64,000 nucleotides of DNA from Halorientalis sp. LT38 (GCF_037031225.1 NZ_JAYEZN010000001.1:1984001-2048000), one strand, 5' to 3'; counted from the first letter of the stretch, positions 32,052 to 41,224 are shown. Numbers and translations are program-made. Notes: generated by a model from the letters alone, not told the origin.

Positions 32052-32999
32052 ATGTCCGTCCGGATCCGAGTCCAGCGAGTGACGGCCGACCACGAGAACG
32101 CGGGCTACCGGCGGCTCTTCGACGGCGACGGGTTGACCTTCGGGACCGGCTTCCCACTCACCGACAACCGGGAGTCGCGGCCGCCCGCCGAGCGGGAACT
32201 CGAACTGGCGGCCCACGCCGAGCGCGTCGGGTTCGACGCGCTGTGGGCCCGGGACGTCCCCCTCCACTGGCCGCGGTTCGGCGACGCGGGCCAGACCTTC
32301 GACACCTGGCCGTGGCTGAGCCAGGTCGCCGCCCGCACCGACGAGGTGGCGCTGGGCACCGCGAGCGTCGTCCTCCCGCTCCGGCACCCCCTCCACGTCG
32401 CCAAGAGCGCGGCGACCCTCGACCGACTCTCCGACGGGCGGCTCGTCCTCGGCGTCGCGACCGGCGACCGCGATCCGGAGTTCGACGCCTTCGGGATCGA
32501 TCGCGACCGGCGGGGTGAGCGGTTCCGCGAAGCCATTACACTCCTTCGAACCGTCTGGCGCGAGGACTTCCCCGAGATCGAGGGCTCGTGGGGCGAACTC
32601 GACGGCGACCTCGACCTCGTCCCGAAACCGACGACCGGGACGCTCCCGCTCTTGCCGACCGGGCACGCTCGGCAGGAACTCGACTGGATCGCCGAGCACG
32701 GCGACGGCTGGTTCTTCTATCACCTGCCCCAGGACACGCTCGAATCCTATCTGGCCGACTGGCGGGAACTCGCGGGCGAGAAGCCCTACGCGATGGCGGT
32801 CCGGACGGACCTGGCCGACGATCCGACGGCGGGTCCAGAGCACGTCCACCAGGGCTATCGCGCGGGCGTCGACTGGTTCCGGGAGTACTTCCGGGAGCTG
32901 GACGAACTCGGCGTGGATCACGTCCTCGTCTCGCCGGCCGGCGAGGACCCCGAGCGTGACCTCACTCGCTTCGCCGAGGCCGTCGTCGGTCGGGTGTAA
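32052..32999 (+). CDS. LLM-class flavin-dependent oxidoreductase
   Basis: 315 residues of the luciferase-like/F420 or FMN-dependent TIM-barrel family: LAAHAERVGFDALWARDVP, ALGTASVVLPLRHPLHVAKSAAT, LSDGRLVLGVATGDRDPEF and RFREAITLLRTVWRE. Starts 12 bp after the lipoprotein gene, so probably co-transcribed, though no functional tie is obvious. Cofactor and substrate cannot be read from sequence. Confidence 0.85.
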   Translation: MSVRIRVQRVTADHENAGYRRLFDGDGLTFGTGFPLTDNRESRPPAERELELAAHAERVGFDALWARDVPLHWPRFGDAGQTFDTWPWLSQVAARTDEVALGTASVVLPLRHPLHVAKSAATLDRLSDGRLVLGVATGDRDPEFDAFGIDRDRRGERFREAITLLRTVWREDFPEIEGSWGELDGDLDLVPKPTTGTLPLLPTGHARQELDWIAEHGDGWFFYHLPQDTLESYLADWRELAGEKPYAMAVRTDLADDPTAGPEHVHQGYRAGVDWFREYFRELDELGVDHVLVSPAGEDPERDLTRFAEAVVGRV

Positions 33000-33305
33000 C
33001 TACTGCGGGGCGGGGGACTCCAGCTCGGTCACGTCGTAGACGCCGGGGAGGCTCGTCTCCTCGACGGTGGCGGTGACGATCTGGCCCTCCTCGGCGGGGC
33101 CGTCGGCGACCAGGGTGACGGGTTCGAGCGTCGACCGGGCGAGCACGAGCTTCAGCCGCTGGAACCAGGAGGGCGAGCCGCCCTTCCAGCAGACCAGCAC
33201 GTAGCGCGACTCGGCCAGCGTCTGGAGGGCCTCGTCGAGGTCGTACTCGTCCTGTTCCGACGGGGCCACGACGTGGAGCACCTCCCCGCGGAGCCGTTCG
33301 GCCAT
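33000..33305 (-). CDS. Uncharacterised small protein (101 aa)
   Basis: MAERLRGEVLHVVAPSEQDEYD opens a compact alpha/beta protein with YVLVCWKGGSPSWFQRLKLVLAR and VTLVADGPAEEGQIVTATVEE. Convergent with the LLM gene, with the stop codons abutting at 32999/33000. No recognised domain; composition and codon use look like a resident haloarchaeal gene. A longer frame to 33683 is a shadow of the divergent neighbour. Confidence 0.65.
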   Translation of the reverse strand: MAERLRGEVLHVVAPSEQDEYDLDEALQTLAESRYVLVCWKGGSPSWFQRLKLVLARSTLEPVTLVADGPAEEGQIVTATVEETSLPGVYDVTELESPAPQ

Positions 33306-33390
33306 ACCGGCGGGTCGTGCTGGACGGAAATGTGTCTTCCGTGCCTCGCTCACAGGAAACTGACTTCGGACCGGAGTGCGTAGGGGCGCT

Positions 33391-33870
33391 ATGAGCGAGG
33401 GCGACGCGGAGCTGTCGGCCGAGGCGTTCGTCGAGTACTGCGAGACGCAGGCCCGGCTGCTGCTGGGCAAGGTCGACCAGATGGAGGCAGAGATCGACGA
33501 GCTGCTCTCCGACCTCGACGCGGAGATGGCCGAGATCCGCGAGCGCCTCGACGGCCACGCCGACGCGGTCGAGGGCACCGTCACGCCGGGACCCGATGGC
33601 GGCCTCGACGTGGCGGCCATCGAGGACCTGGAGGCAGACCTCGAGGAGCGCCAGGCGGTCGCCGCCGCCGAGCAGTCCCGCATGGTCGCCTTCCAGGACC
33701 TGGCCGTCGGCTACACCGAACTGGCCGCCGACCTCCCCGACGCCGCGGACGGCCGGGCCGCCCTGAAGCGCGTCCTCGAGTTCGAGACGGAACGCGATGC
33801 CCCGGCGTACTTCCCCGACCGCCAGACCGTGCTGGAGGCCGCCGCCGAGTCGGACGACGACGATAGCTGA
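33391..33870 (+). CDS. Coiled-coil protein (159 aa)
   Basis: Acidic, almost all helical: YCETQARLLLGKVDQMEAEIDELLSDLDAEMAEIRERLD, then a Gly/Pro break, then EDLEADLEERQAVAAAEQSRMVAFQDLAVGYTELAADL. Looks like an antiparallel coiled coil. Start ATG at 33391. Ends against the convergent EamA-type gene, stop codons abutting. Function unknown; resembles conserved haloarchaeal coiled-coil proteins. Confidence 0.65.
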   Translation: MSEGDAELSAEAFVEYCETQARLLLGKVDQMEAEIDELLSDLDAEMAEIRERLDGHADAVEGTVTPGPDGGLDVAAIEDLEADLEERQAVAAAEQSRMVAFQDLAVGYTELAADLPDAADGRAALKRVLEFETERDAPAYFPDRQTVLEAAAESDDDDS

Positions 33871-34764
33871 TCAGGCGAGCAGTTCCCGGAAGGCCGCCCG
33901 CTTCAGCAGGAGGAAGCCGACGAAGATGACGGCGAACCCGACGAAGGCGAGGGGGCTGATCCGCTCGCCCAGCAACGCGACGCCGGCCAGCGCCGCGACG
34001 ACCGGCACAAGATAGCCCACGAGACTCGTCTCCGTCGCGCCGTAGATCGCGAGCAACCGGAAGTACAGGAAGAAGGCGATGGCCGTCGCGAACACCCCGA
34101 GATAGGCCACCGCAGCCAGCGAGATCCCGGCGGGGACCGTCAGCGGTTCGCCGGCCCCGACGCTGACGAGGTGGAGGACGACCCCGCCCACGAGCATCGA
34201 CCAGCCCGCGAGCGTCGTCCCGCTGATGTCGGGGCTGGCCCGCTGGACGAGGACGCCGCCGAGCGAGACGCTCACCACCTGCACGCAGATCAGCAGCTTG
34301 CCGATCAGGTCGGCCTGCAGGAGGTTCGCGGGGTCCGGCCGGATCACCAGCCCCACGCCGAGGAAGCCGACGACGATGCCGAGGGCCCCCACCGCGGAGA
34401 CGGTCTCCTCGGGGAGCAAGAGGAGCGCCCAGAGGACCGTCGCGATGGGGACCAGGCCCTGGATGATCGCGGCGACGCCGCTGGGGACCGTCTGCTGGCC
34501 CAGGAAGAGGAAGCCGTTGCCCGCGATCAGGAACAGGCCGCCGCCGACGACCGCCTCGAAGTCGGCCCTGGTCGTCGGCAGCCAGGACCGGCCGACGGCC
34601 TGGACTCCCGCAGCACCGAGCAGGAGGACGGCGGCGATGTCGTAGCGGAAGGCGGCGAACAGTACCGGCGGAAGCGTCTCCAGGCCGACGGTGATGGCGG
34701 GGAAGGAGAGTCCCCACAGCGTCGCCAGCAGCAGGAAGGGCGCGACCGCACGAATCTTCGACAC
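33871..34764 (-). CDS. EamA/DMT-family transporter
   Basis: 297 residues, ten membrane helices in two EamA repeats. First half: LLLATLWGLSFPAITVGLETLPPVLFAAFRYDIAAV, NGFLFLGQQTVPSGVAAIIQGLVPI. Second half: QVVSVSLGGVLVQRASPD, LAAVAYLGVFATAIAFFLYFRLL, ETSLVGYLVPVVAALAGV. Start is GTG at 34764 (VSKIRAVAPFLLL). Drug/metabolite exporter of unknown substrate. Confidence 0.88.
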   Translation of the reverse strand: MSKIRAVAPFLLLATLWGLSFPAITVGLETLPPVLFAAFRYDIAAVLLLGAAGVQAVGRSWLPTTRADFEAVVGGGLFLIAGNGFLFLGQQTVPSGVAAIIQGLVPIATVLWALLLLPEETVSAVGALGIVVGFLGVGLVIRPDPANLLQADLIGKLLICVQVVSVSLGGVLVQRASPDISGTTLAGWSMLVGGVVLHLVSVGAGEPLTVPAGISLAAVAYLGVFATAIAFFLYFRLLAIYGATETSLVGYLVPVVAALAGVALLGERISPLAFVGFAVIFVGFLLLKRAAFRELLA

Positions 34765-34877
34765 ACCCGGAGTAGCGTCGTGCGCGTGAAAACGCTGACC
34801 GTTCGGGCGCGCCGGCGCGCCGTTCGACGTGCTCGCGACCGAAAAGATCCAACTGCCCCGGGCCCGACCCGCCCGGC

Positions 34878-35408
34878 ATGGACCTGACGGCACTCGTCGA
34901 GGAGTACCTCGACTACTACGGCGAGACGCAGGGCGTCCTGCCCGAGCGACTGGCCGAGTTCGGCGACACCTACCGCGAGCAGGGACACCTCACCCGCGAG
35001 CAACTCTACGAGATCGCCTACGAGTCCTCGACCCGGAGCGCCTACCACGTCGAGAAAAACCCCGAGGCGCGCTGCCGGGAGGTGACCGCGAACGTGCTCG
35101 CCGTCGACGGCGACTTCTCGCAGATTCAGCTACTGACCGGCCTCTCGGGGTTCAAGGCGCCGACGGCCTCCTGCGTCCTGGCGGCGCTCGATCCCGAGCG
35201 CCACGCCGTCGTCGACACGCGCGTCTGGGCGACGCTGGACCGGCTGGACTACCTCGACGGCCGCAAGGAGTCCTTCGACGCCGCCGACTACGTGACGATG
35301 ATCGAGCCCATCCGCGAGATCGCCGCCGAGACCGGCTTCTCCGTCGTCGACGTGGGCTACGCCCTGTTCGCCTACGACGACGACGTGCGGGAGGGGACCC
35401 TGCACTGA
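34878..35408 (+). CDS. Uncharacterised protein with HhH-like core (176 aa)
   Basis: Central segment LLTGLSGFKAPTASCVLAALDPERHAVVDTRVWATLDRL resembles the helix-hairpin-helix/GPD region of DNA-glycosylase-like proteins (GF-x-APTAS... VVDTRVW), but no catalytic Lys or Fe-S cysteines are apparent. The N-terminus is a helical acidic domain (VEEYLDYYGETQGVLPERL). Similar stand-alone proteins are known in bacteria and haloarchaea without defined function. Confidence 0.6.
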   Translation: MDLTALVEEYLDYYGETQGVLPERLAEFGDTYREQGHLTREQLYEIAYESSTRSAYHVEKNPEARCREVTANVLAVDGDFSQIQLLTGLSGFKAPTASCVLAALDPERHAVVDTRVWATLDRLDYLDGRKESFDAADYVTMIEPIREIAAETGFSVVDVGYALFAYDDDVREGTLH

Positions 35409-35433
35409 GGAGAATGCGCACGGCCGAGGTCGC

Positions 35434-36816
35434 TCACACCCAATCGGTGACGGCCATCTCGATCGGTTCGTCTGGGACCATCGTCACCGCGGAGTCGACG
35501 GCGGGCGTGTCGTGGGTCGGCGACCGCAGGCGAAGCCGGACGTCGCGCACGACGCGGGCGAGGATCAACTGGGCCTCGGCGAGCGCGAACAGGCGGCCGA
35601 TGCACATCCGCTGGCCGCCGCCGAAGGGGAAGTAGCTGTAGGCCGGTCGCTCCTCGGCCGCGCCGGGCGCGAACCGCTCGGGGCGGAAGGCCAGCGGATC
35701 GGCCCACAGGTCCGGATCCCGGTGGACGACGAACTGGCTGAGCACGACCTCAGAGCCCGCCGGGATCTCGTAGCCGGAGATTTCGTCGCAGTCTTCCGCC
35801 TCTCGGGTGATGACCGGCACCGGCGGGTAGATGCGCATCGCCTCCTGCACGCACTGCTTGACGAACGACGCGTCGCCGGCGGTGCCGGCCGAAAAGCCGA
35901 CCGCGTCGGTGATCGCGTCGGCCTCGGCGACGCGCTCGTGGAGTCGCCGGTGGACCCCCGGATGATTCGCGAGCAGGTACCAGGTCCAGGTCAGCGCCGC
36001 CGCGGTCGTCTCGTGGCCGGCCAGGAGGAAGGTGACGAGTTCGTCCCGGATCTGCTCGTCGGCCATCCGTTCGCCGTCGTCGGTGCGGGCGGTGAGCAGT
36101 TTCGAGAGCAGGTCGTCGTATTCGTCGGCCTCGCCCCGCCGGGCCTCGATGAGGTCGTACACGACCGCGTCGATGTCGTCGATAGCGGCTCGCGTCCGGC
36201 GGTTGTGCGGCGTGGGAATCCACTCGGGCGCGGTCGGGACGACGCCGACCTCGCGCTGGAAGCCTCGGCGAAGAGTCTCGAGGGCCGCACGGATCGTCTC
36301 GGCGTGGGCCTCGACGTCGGCGCTGAACATCGCTTTTCCGATGATCGACAGCGTGACACGCTCCATCTCGCGCAGGAGGTCGATTGGTTCCGAGCGAGTC
36401 GCCCACCGGTCGAGCATCGCCTCGGTCTCCGTCAGGATCAGGTCGGTGAACGACCGGACGCTGCCCGACCCGAACATCGGTCGGATCAGGCGGTGCTGGC
36501 GGTGCCAGAGCTCGCCCTCGCTCGTGAGCAGGCCGTCGCCGAAGAGTTCGGACAGCTCCTCCCGATAGACCGACGCCCGCCGGTAGTTCTCGGCGTTCGT
36601 CTCGAGGACGTGCTGGACGGCGGTCGGCTCGGCGAGCAGGACGCCGGGCGTCCCGTCGGGCATCGTCAGGTCGACGATCGGCCCGTACGCCTCCCGTGCG
36701 CTGACGAGGACGCCCGTCAGGTCGTCGGTCAGCAGCCGACGGGCCTGTCCCAGCCGTTCGGCGATACTCGGACCCGGCGGCGTGCTCGCCGGGTCGGCCG
36801 GTCCCCGGTTCGCCAT
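35434..36816 (-). CDS. Cytochrome P450
   Basis: 460 residues. Landmarks: I-helix AGHETTAAALTWTWYLL, K-helix ExxR in EAMRIYPPVPVITRE, PERF motif in FRPERFAPGA, and the heme-thiolate loop YFPFGGGQRMCIGRLFALAEAQLIL. A soluble haloarchaeal P450 with no membrane anchor. Its ATG overlaps the stop of the SCP2-like gene by one base (TGATG), so the two are co-translated. The redox partner is not encoded nearby; the substrate is unknown. Confidence 0.92.
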   Translation of the reverse strand: MANRGPADPASTPPGPSIAERLGQARRLLTDDLTGVLVSAREAYGPIVDLTMPDGTPGVLLAEPTAVQHVLETNAENYRRASVYREELSELFGDGLLTSEGELWHRQHRLIRPMFGSGSVRSFTDLILTETEAMLDRWATRSEPIDLLREMERVTLSIIGKAMFSADVEAHAETIRAALETLRRGFQREVGVVPTAPEWIPTPHNRRTRAAIDDIDAVVYDLIEARRGEADEYDDLLSKLLTARTDDGERMADEQIRDELVTFLLAGHETTAAALTWTWYLLANHPGVHRRLHERVAEADAITDAVGFSAGTAGDASFVKQCVQEAMRIYPPVPVITREAEDCDEISGYEIPAGSEVVLSQFVVHRDPDLWADPLAFRPERFAPGAAEERPAYSYFPFGGGQRMCIGRLFALAEAQLILARVVRDVRLRLRSPTHDTPAVDSAVTMVPDEPIEMAVTDWV

Positions 36817-37394
36817 CAGGCCAGCGCCTCCATCTCACCGGTGACGGCTTCCATCATCTCGTCGAACTCGCGGGACCGTTCGAGCGGACCGATGACGTCG
36901 AAGCGGTTCTGGATGAACGCCAGTTGGCCGTTGAACTCGTCGTCGCCGAGCATCGCGAACAACACGTCGGTCTGTCCTTCGAAGGTGATCTCGGGATCGT
37001 CGTGGAGTGACGGGCCGCCCGAGATCGACCCGGCGTCCGGGTCCGTGACTGCGTGGAATTCGATCGGCGAGTCCGTCGCCTCCCAGTTGACGACCGTGTC
37101 GATCGTGACGGCGTCGCCGACGGCCGAGATGTTCTCGGCGACCAGTCCCATCCCGTTCCAGAGGATCCAGAGGTAGCGTTCGACCGTCTCCGTGTCCTCG
37201 GTCGCGAAGGCGGCGACGTCGTCGAGCGTCGCCATCCGCTCGGTCAGTCGCTCGAAGACCGTCGGCTGGGTGACGAGCAACTCCCCGAGCGCGTCTTCGG
37301 AGTCCACCCCGGCGATGGCCGGCCCGAGGTGCTCCCGGAACTCCTCGTCCGGCATCTCGACGACCGATTCCAGCGGCGGTGCATCGTCGCTCAT
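36816..37394 (-). CDS. SCP2 sterol-carrier-like protein
   Basis: 192 residues, beta-sheet then helices in the SCP2 style: VTIDTVVNWEATDSPIEFHAV, PSLHDDPEITFEGQTDVLFAMLGDDEFNGQLAFIQNRFDVIGPL. SCP2 domains hold lipids in a hydrophobic tunnel. It immediately precedes and overlaps a P450 gene, suggesting that it presents a hydrophobic substrate to that enzyme (inference). Family call rests on pattern, not a search. Confidence 0.65.
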   Translation of the reverse strand: MSDDAPPLESVVEMPDEEFREHLGPAIAGVDSEDALGELLVTQPTVFERLTERMATLDDVAAFATEDTETVERYLWILWNGMGLVAENISAVGDAVTIDTVVNWEATDSPIEFHAVTDPDAGSISGGPSLHDDPEITFEGQTDVLFAMLGDDEFNGQLAFIQNRFDVIGPLERSREFDEMMEAVTGEMEALA

Positions 37395-37624
37395 GGCCGG
37401 TCGCTCCCCCCGAGCGTGTCGTCGTGGTCCATGCCCTCACACTGCACTGTTCAGACGGATCAGTCCACCGCCCGGGATCAGAGGGTGCTTTTGAGCGGGG
37501 CGGGAAAAGCGACCTCTGTACCGACGCGCAAGGCTTTGCCCCGGACCAGTGGAAGAGGTGTGGTACCAATGGACGGAAGGCCGCCGGTCGTCGCGTCGGC
37601 CGTGCCGTCCGGACGAGGACCACC

Positions 37625-38803
37625 ATGAAATTCGGGATCTTCTACGAACACCAGTTGCCGCGGCCCTGGACGGACGGGGACGAACAGCGCCTCTACGACG
37701 AGGCCCTGGCGCAGATCGAACTCGCCGACGAACTGGGCTACGACTACGTCTGGGAGGTCGAACACCACTTCCTCGAGGAGTACTCTCACTCCTCGGCCCC
37801 GGAGGTGTTCCTGGCGGCGGCCGCCCAGCGCACCGAACAGATTCGGCTCGGTCACGGGATCAAGCTGTTGCCGCCGAACTACAACCACCCGGCGCGTGTC
37901 GCCGAACAGGTCGCCACCCTGGATCTGGTCTCGGACGGGCGCGTCGAGTTCGGGACCGGCGAGTCCTCCTCGAACATGGAACTGGAGGGGTTCGGCATCG
38001 ACCGCGGCGAGAAAGAGGCCATGTGGGCGGAGAGCCTCGGCGAAGTGACCGACATGCTGACCATGGAGCCGTACCCGGGCCACGAGGGCGAGCACTTCGA
38101 GATGCCGCCGCGGAACGTCGTCCCCAAGCCCGTCCAGGACCCCCACCCGCCGCTCTGGGTCGCCTGTTCCGGCCGGTCGACCATCGAGCAGGCCGCCCGC
38201 CTCGGCCTGGGCGTGCTGAGTTTCGACTTCGCGACACCCGAGAAGGCCGGCGAGTGGGCCGACCTCTACTACGAGACGTTCAAGGAAGAGTGTACCCCGA
38301 TCGGCCACAGCGTCAACCCGAACTTCGCCATCGTCACGGGCTTCTCCTGCCACGAGGACGAGGCCGTCGCCCGCGAGCGCGGCGCGGAGGGGTTCGCCTT
38401 CTTCCAGTACGCGCTGGCGCACTACTACGGCGCGGGCGATCACCGCCCCGGCGAGACGAACGTCTGGGAGCAGTTCCAGGAGATCGGGGCCGAGGCCATC
38501 CTCGAAGGGCAGGAGGGCGACGGCGCCATCGGCACGCCCGCCCAGATCCGCGACCACCTCCGGGCCCTCGAGGACGCCGCCGTCGATCAGGTCATCTTCG
38601 TCCAGGAGGGCGGCGACAACCGCCACGAGCACATCTGTGACTCCCTGGAACTGTTCGCCGACGAGGTGATGGACGAGTTCCACGAGCGCGACGCCGAGCA
38701 CGTCGCCGAGAAGGAGGCCGAACTGGAGCCGTACGTCGAGGCGGCCTTCGAGCGCCGCGAGGAACGCGACCCGCTCGAAGACCCGCCGGCCGTCGAGTCC
38801 TGA
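37625..38803 (+). CDS. LLM-class flavin-dependent monooxygenase
   Basis: 392 residues, close to bacterial luciferase-type alkanal/alkane monooxygenases: MKFGIFYEHQLPRPW, YDYVWEVEHHFLEEYSHSSAPEVFLAAAA, RLGHGIKLLPPNYNHPARVAEQVATLDLVSDGRVEFG and the C-terminal IGTPAQIRDHLRALEDAAVDQVIF. The tail is acidic and helical. Start at 37625 (MKFGIF) is the family start; the frame upstream through 37379 is intergenic. Divergent from the SCP2/P450 pair, 230 bp apart. Confidence 0.9.
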   Translation: MKFGIFYEHQLPRPWTDGDEQRLYDEALAQIELADELGYDYVWEVEHHFLEEYSHSSAPEVFLAAAAQRTEQIRLGHGIKLLPPNYNHPARVAEQVATLDLVSDGRVEFGTGESSSNMELEGFGIDRGEKEAMWAESLGEVTDMLTMEPYPGHEGEHFEMPPRNVVPKPVQDPHPPLWVACSGRSTIEQAARLGLGVLSFDFATPEKAGEWADLYYETFKEECTPIGHSVNPNFAIVTGFSCHEDEAVARERGAEGFAFFQYALAHYYGAGDHRPGETNVWEQFQEIGAEAILEGQEGDGAIGTPAQIRDHLRALEDAAVDQVIFVQEGGDNRHEHICDSLELFADEVMDEFHERDAEHVAEKEAELEPYVEAAFERREERDPLEDPPAVES

Positions 38804-38902
38804 GCAGGCGGCGGCTGATGTGCGGACTCCCTCGTCGACGGCCCGGGGACCTGTCAGCAATCGGCGGGCGAGGTTCTTCCCCGTGGGACGGGACTATGTG
38901 GT

Positions 38903-39316
38903 ATGAGGCGATCGGCGTCCGAGGGACCGACGGGGTCGGGGCCCGCGGCGTGGCTGCAGGGGCTGTGGGCGTACTACCGCGAGTACACGCACACGGCGAT
39001 CCACACGGCCTCGGCCGCGGCGCTCACCGCGTTCGGACTGCTCGTCTTCGTCGACCCGCTGTTCGTGCTCCTGGCGATCGCCTCGTACGTCTGCCCCCCG
39101 ATCGTCCTCTACGTTCTCGACGCCGAGGTGGGCAAACCCGACGGCGAGTCGGCGGACGCCGAGCACGCCGAGGTCGCCCGTGACCGAAGAGAGGGCGCTC
39201 CACGGGAAACGGAGGGCGGCGTGAAATCGGCTGACGATACCGATTCCGACACCGGCGACTCCGATTCCGACAGCGATTCAGACGACGGTGACACCGACAG
39301 CGACAGCGATAGCTGA
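38903..39316 (+). CDS. Small membrane protein with Ser-Asp repeat tail (137 aa)
   Basis: Two hydrophobic segments (TAIHTASAAALTAFGLLVFVDPLFVLLAIASYV, PPIVLYVL) followed by an acidic disordered tail ending in a Ser/Asp repeat (DSDSDSDSDDGDTDSDSDS). The coding DNA at 39198-39217 reads CTCCACGGGAAACGGAGGGC, which resembles the ORB element of the origin. Function unknown. Confidence 0.6.
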   Translation: MRRSASEGPTGSGPAAWLQGLWAYYREYTHTAIHTASAAALTAFGLLVFVDPLFVLLAIASYVCPPIVLYVLDAEVGKPDGESADAEHAEVARDRREGAPRETEGGVKSADDTDSDTGDSDSDSDSDDGDTDSDSDS

Positions 39317-39353
39317 TCGGTCGGTCGCAGAGAGGAATCCCCGCCCCGCCGGC

Positions 39354-39695
39354 TCAGGCCGACAGCGTCGCTTCGAGTTCGCCCCGTTCGTGGAGCTGTT
39401 CGAGGATGTCGCTGCCGCCGACGAACTCCCCGTCGACGAACGCCTGCGGGACCGTTTCGCGGCCGCTGTGTCGTTCCAGGGCCTCGCGGTGGGCCTCGGT
39501 CGCCTCGAGCACGTTGACCGTCGCCACGTCGTCGCGGTGCTGCTGGATCAGGTTCAGCGCCTTCCGGGAGTAGCCACACTGGGGCATCAGTTCTGTCCCC
39601 TTCATGAACAGCGCGACGTCCGCCTCCTCGATGGTCTCGTCGACGCGCTCGCGGACCTCCTCGGCCGACAGGTCGGGTTCCGGATCGAAGCTCAT
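39354..39695 (-). CDS. Monothiol glutaredoxin-like protein
   Basis: 113 residues of thioredoxin fold: VALFMKGTELMPQCGYSRKAL with a CxxS active site (Cys40), then ETVPQAFVDGEFVGGSDILEQL (cis-Pro and GG-D glutathione/ligand loop). CGYS and the insertion before it resemble monothiol Grx4-type proteins, which bind or transfer Fe-S clusters. Start at Met 39695. A BolA gene lies 62 bp upstream in the same direction; Grx-BolA complexes are an established Fe-S pair. Confidence 0.9.
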   Translation of the reverse strand: MSFDPEPDLSAEEVRERVDETIEEADVALFMKGTELMPQCGYSRKALNLIQQHRDDVATVNVLEATEAHREALERHSGRETVPQAFVDGEFVGGSDILEQLHERGELEATLSA

Positions 39696-39757
39696 GAGAG
39701 CTAGCATGACGGCGACGAGTAAATGGATTGTGCTAGCCGGTCGCAGTCATCCGGGAC

Positions 39758-40003
39758 TCAGTCCTCGTATTCCGCGGGCGTGTAGGTCTCCAGTTCGATG
39801 GCGTGGATGTCTCGCGTCAGATGGTCACCCAGCGCGTCGTGGACTAGCTGGTGCTGGTCGACGAGGGTCTTGCCCTCGAAGGCAGGTGAGACGACGGTGA
39901 GGGCGTAGTGCTTGTCGTCGTCGGGATCGCGAGGCGTCGTGACCTCGGCGGTTGCGTCGGGCAGTTCCGATTCGACGAGGTCGGCGACGGCGGCTTCGTC
40001 CAT
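39758..40003 (-). CDS. BolA family protein
   Basis: 81 residues: an opening helix VADLVESELPDATAEV, HYALTVVSPAFEGKTLVDQHQLVHDALGDHL and IHAIELETYTPAEY, the full BolA fold with the conserved EGKTLVDQH-type loop and C-terminal His that joins Grx in cluster binding. Start at 40003 gives normal BolA length. First gene of a bolA-grx pair. Divergent from the DoxX-like gene, 81 bp apart. Confidence 0.9.
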   Translation of the reverse strand: MDEAAVADLVESELPDATAEVTTPRDPDDDKHYALTVVSPAFEGKTLVDQHQLVHDALGDHLTRDIHAIELETYTPAEYED

Positions 40004-40084
40004 GGTCGAGGGAAGGACCGCCGCGGGGAAAACCGCTTCGTCCGAAGTACCGTGATTTTCCGTCTCCGGTCCCAAGTCCGGGGT

Positions 40085-40504
40085 ATGTCGTCCGCCGTCA
40101 TCGACCGCCTGCGAGAGCGACTGGCCGAGGGACTCCCGCCGGCGGCGACGCTGGCCCGGGGAGGACTCGGGGCGATGCTCGTCGCCGCCGGCGTCCACAA
40201 GCTCCTCGCGCCGGAGGCGTGGGCGGTCTACGTCGTGGACTGGCTCGCGCCGTGGCTCGTCGTCTCGCCGCGGCTGTTCATGTTGCTCAACGGCCCGCCC
40301 GAGATCGCTGTGGGACTGGGCCTGCTGACCGACCGGTTCGTCGCAGTCGGCGCGGCCATCGCCGCCGTCTCGCTGACGGTCACGACGGCCTACCTCGCAG
40401 TCGTCGCGCTGACCCGCGGCGGCCTGTTCGCCGACGTGATGATCCGGGACATCGCGCTCACCGGACTGGCGTGGGCGGTGCTCGCGGATGCAGTGCGGAC
40501 CTGA
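40085..40504 (+). CDS. DoxX-like membrane protein
   Basis: 139 residues with four membrane helices: LARGGLGAMLVAAGVHKLL, VVSPRLFMLLNGPPEIAVGLGLL, FVAVGAAIAAVSLTVTTAYLAV and DIALTGLAWAVL. The R-x2-LG-x-M-x3-G-x-HK and LNGPPEIAVGLGLL patterns are those of DoxX/DoxD-type proteins, often linked to redox metabolism. Start at 40085. Confidence 0.75.
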   Translation: MSSAVIDRLRERLAEGLPPAATLARGGLGAMLVAAGVHKLLAPEAWAVYVVDWLAPWLVVSPRLFMLLNGPPEIAVGLGLLTDRFVAVGAAIAAVSLTVTTAYLAVVALTRGGLFADVMIRDIALTGLAWAVLADAVRT

Positions 40505-40570
40505 AACAGGGGTGGGAGCGAAAGGAGTGGAAGCGTGAGGGGAAGGGGGAGAAACGGGACGGGCGAGCGA

Positions 40571-41224
40571 TCAGTACCCGAACTGCTCGCGGATCAGCAC
40601 GACCGTCGTGCGGCCCTCCTCGAGTTCCTGTCGGAAGATGAGCTGCTTGGCGATGGCGCTCTCGACGCCGTAGGCCTCCTGTGCGCGTTCGTTCTCCAGT
40701 GGGTAGGCGACCGATTCCAGCCGGTCGAGCGCGGCGTCGAGGTCCTCGACGATCTTGTTGGTCCCGGTGACGATGGCGACGTTCGCGGCGGCGAAGGGGT
40801 AGGCGCCGATGCGGCTGCCCGAGCGGTCCGCCGCGACGAGTTCGCCCGTCTTCGCGACGGCGTTGATGCCGCCGAGGAAGTAGTCGGCGGTCTGGGCTTC
40901 CCGGCGGGCGGTCTGCCGTTCGGCGTCGTCGTCGATGCCCCAGATCTCGTTGGGCAGGGCCTCCCACTCGTGGTCGCCCTCGGTCAGGTACTCGTCGAAC
41001 CCGATCTCCTCGAGCGTCGTCGAGTGGCCGTTCATCACCGACGCGCCCTCGGGGATGTGGGACTGCAGCGTCTCCAGTGCCGCCGCGGCCGAGTCGACGA
41101 CGACGACCTCGAACCCGTTGGCTTCCAGGTTCTCGACCGCCTCGGCGACGGTCTCCTCGTCCGGTACCTGATCGAGCGAATCGTCGATCTCCGCGTCGTC
41201 CGCGTAGTCTGCTTTCTGGGACAT
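40571..41224 (-). CDS. LUD-domain protein (LutC/YkgG-like)
   Basis: 217 residues. VAEAVENLEANGFEVVVVDSAAAALETLQ, IPEGASVMNGHSTTLEEIGF, RREAQTADYFLGGINAVAKTGELVAADRSGSRIGAYPFAAANVAIVTGTNKIVEDLDAAL give the LUD (DUF162) fold of lactate-utilisation protein C. It stands alone, without lutA/lutB neighbours, so a role in lactate oxidation is uncertain. The N-terminal 25 residues are an acidic extension. Confidence 0.88.
   Translation of the reverse strand: MSQKADYADDAEIDDSLDQVPDEETVAEAVENLEANGFEVVVVDSAAAALETLQSHIPEGASVMNGHSTTLEEIGFDEYLTEGDHEWEALPNEIWGIDDDAERQTARREAQTADYFLGGINAVAKTGELVAADRSGSRIGAYPFAAANVAIVTGTNKIVEDLDAALDRLESVAYPLENERAQEAYGVESAIAKQLIFRQELEEGRTTVVLIREQFGY

Noticed and set aside
39240-39316. 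Ser-Asp coding repeat as a mobile or regulatory repeat
   Set aside because: Simple in-frame GAC/TCC/AGC codon repeat giving an acidic tail; ordinary for halophile proteins.
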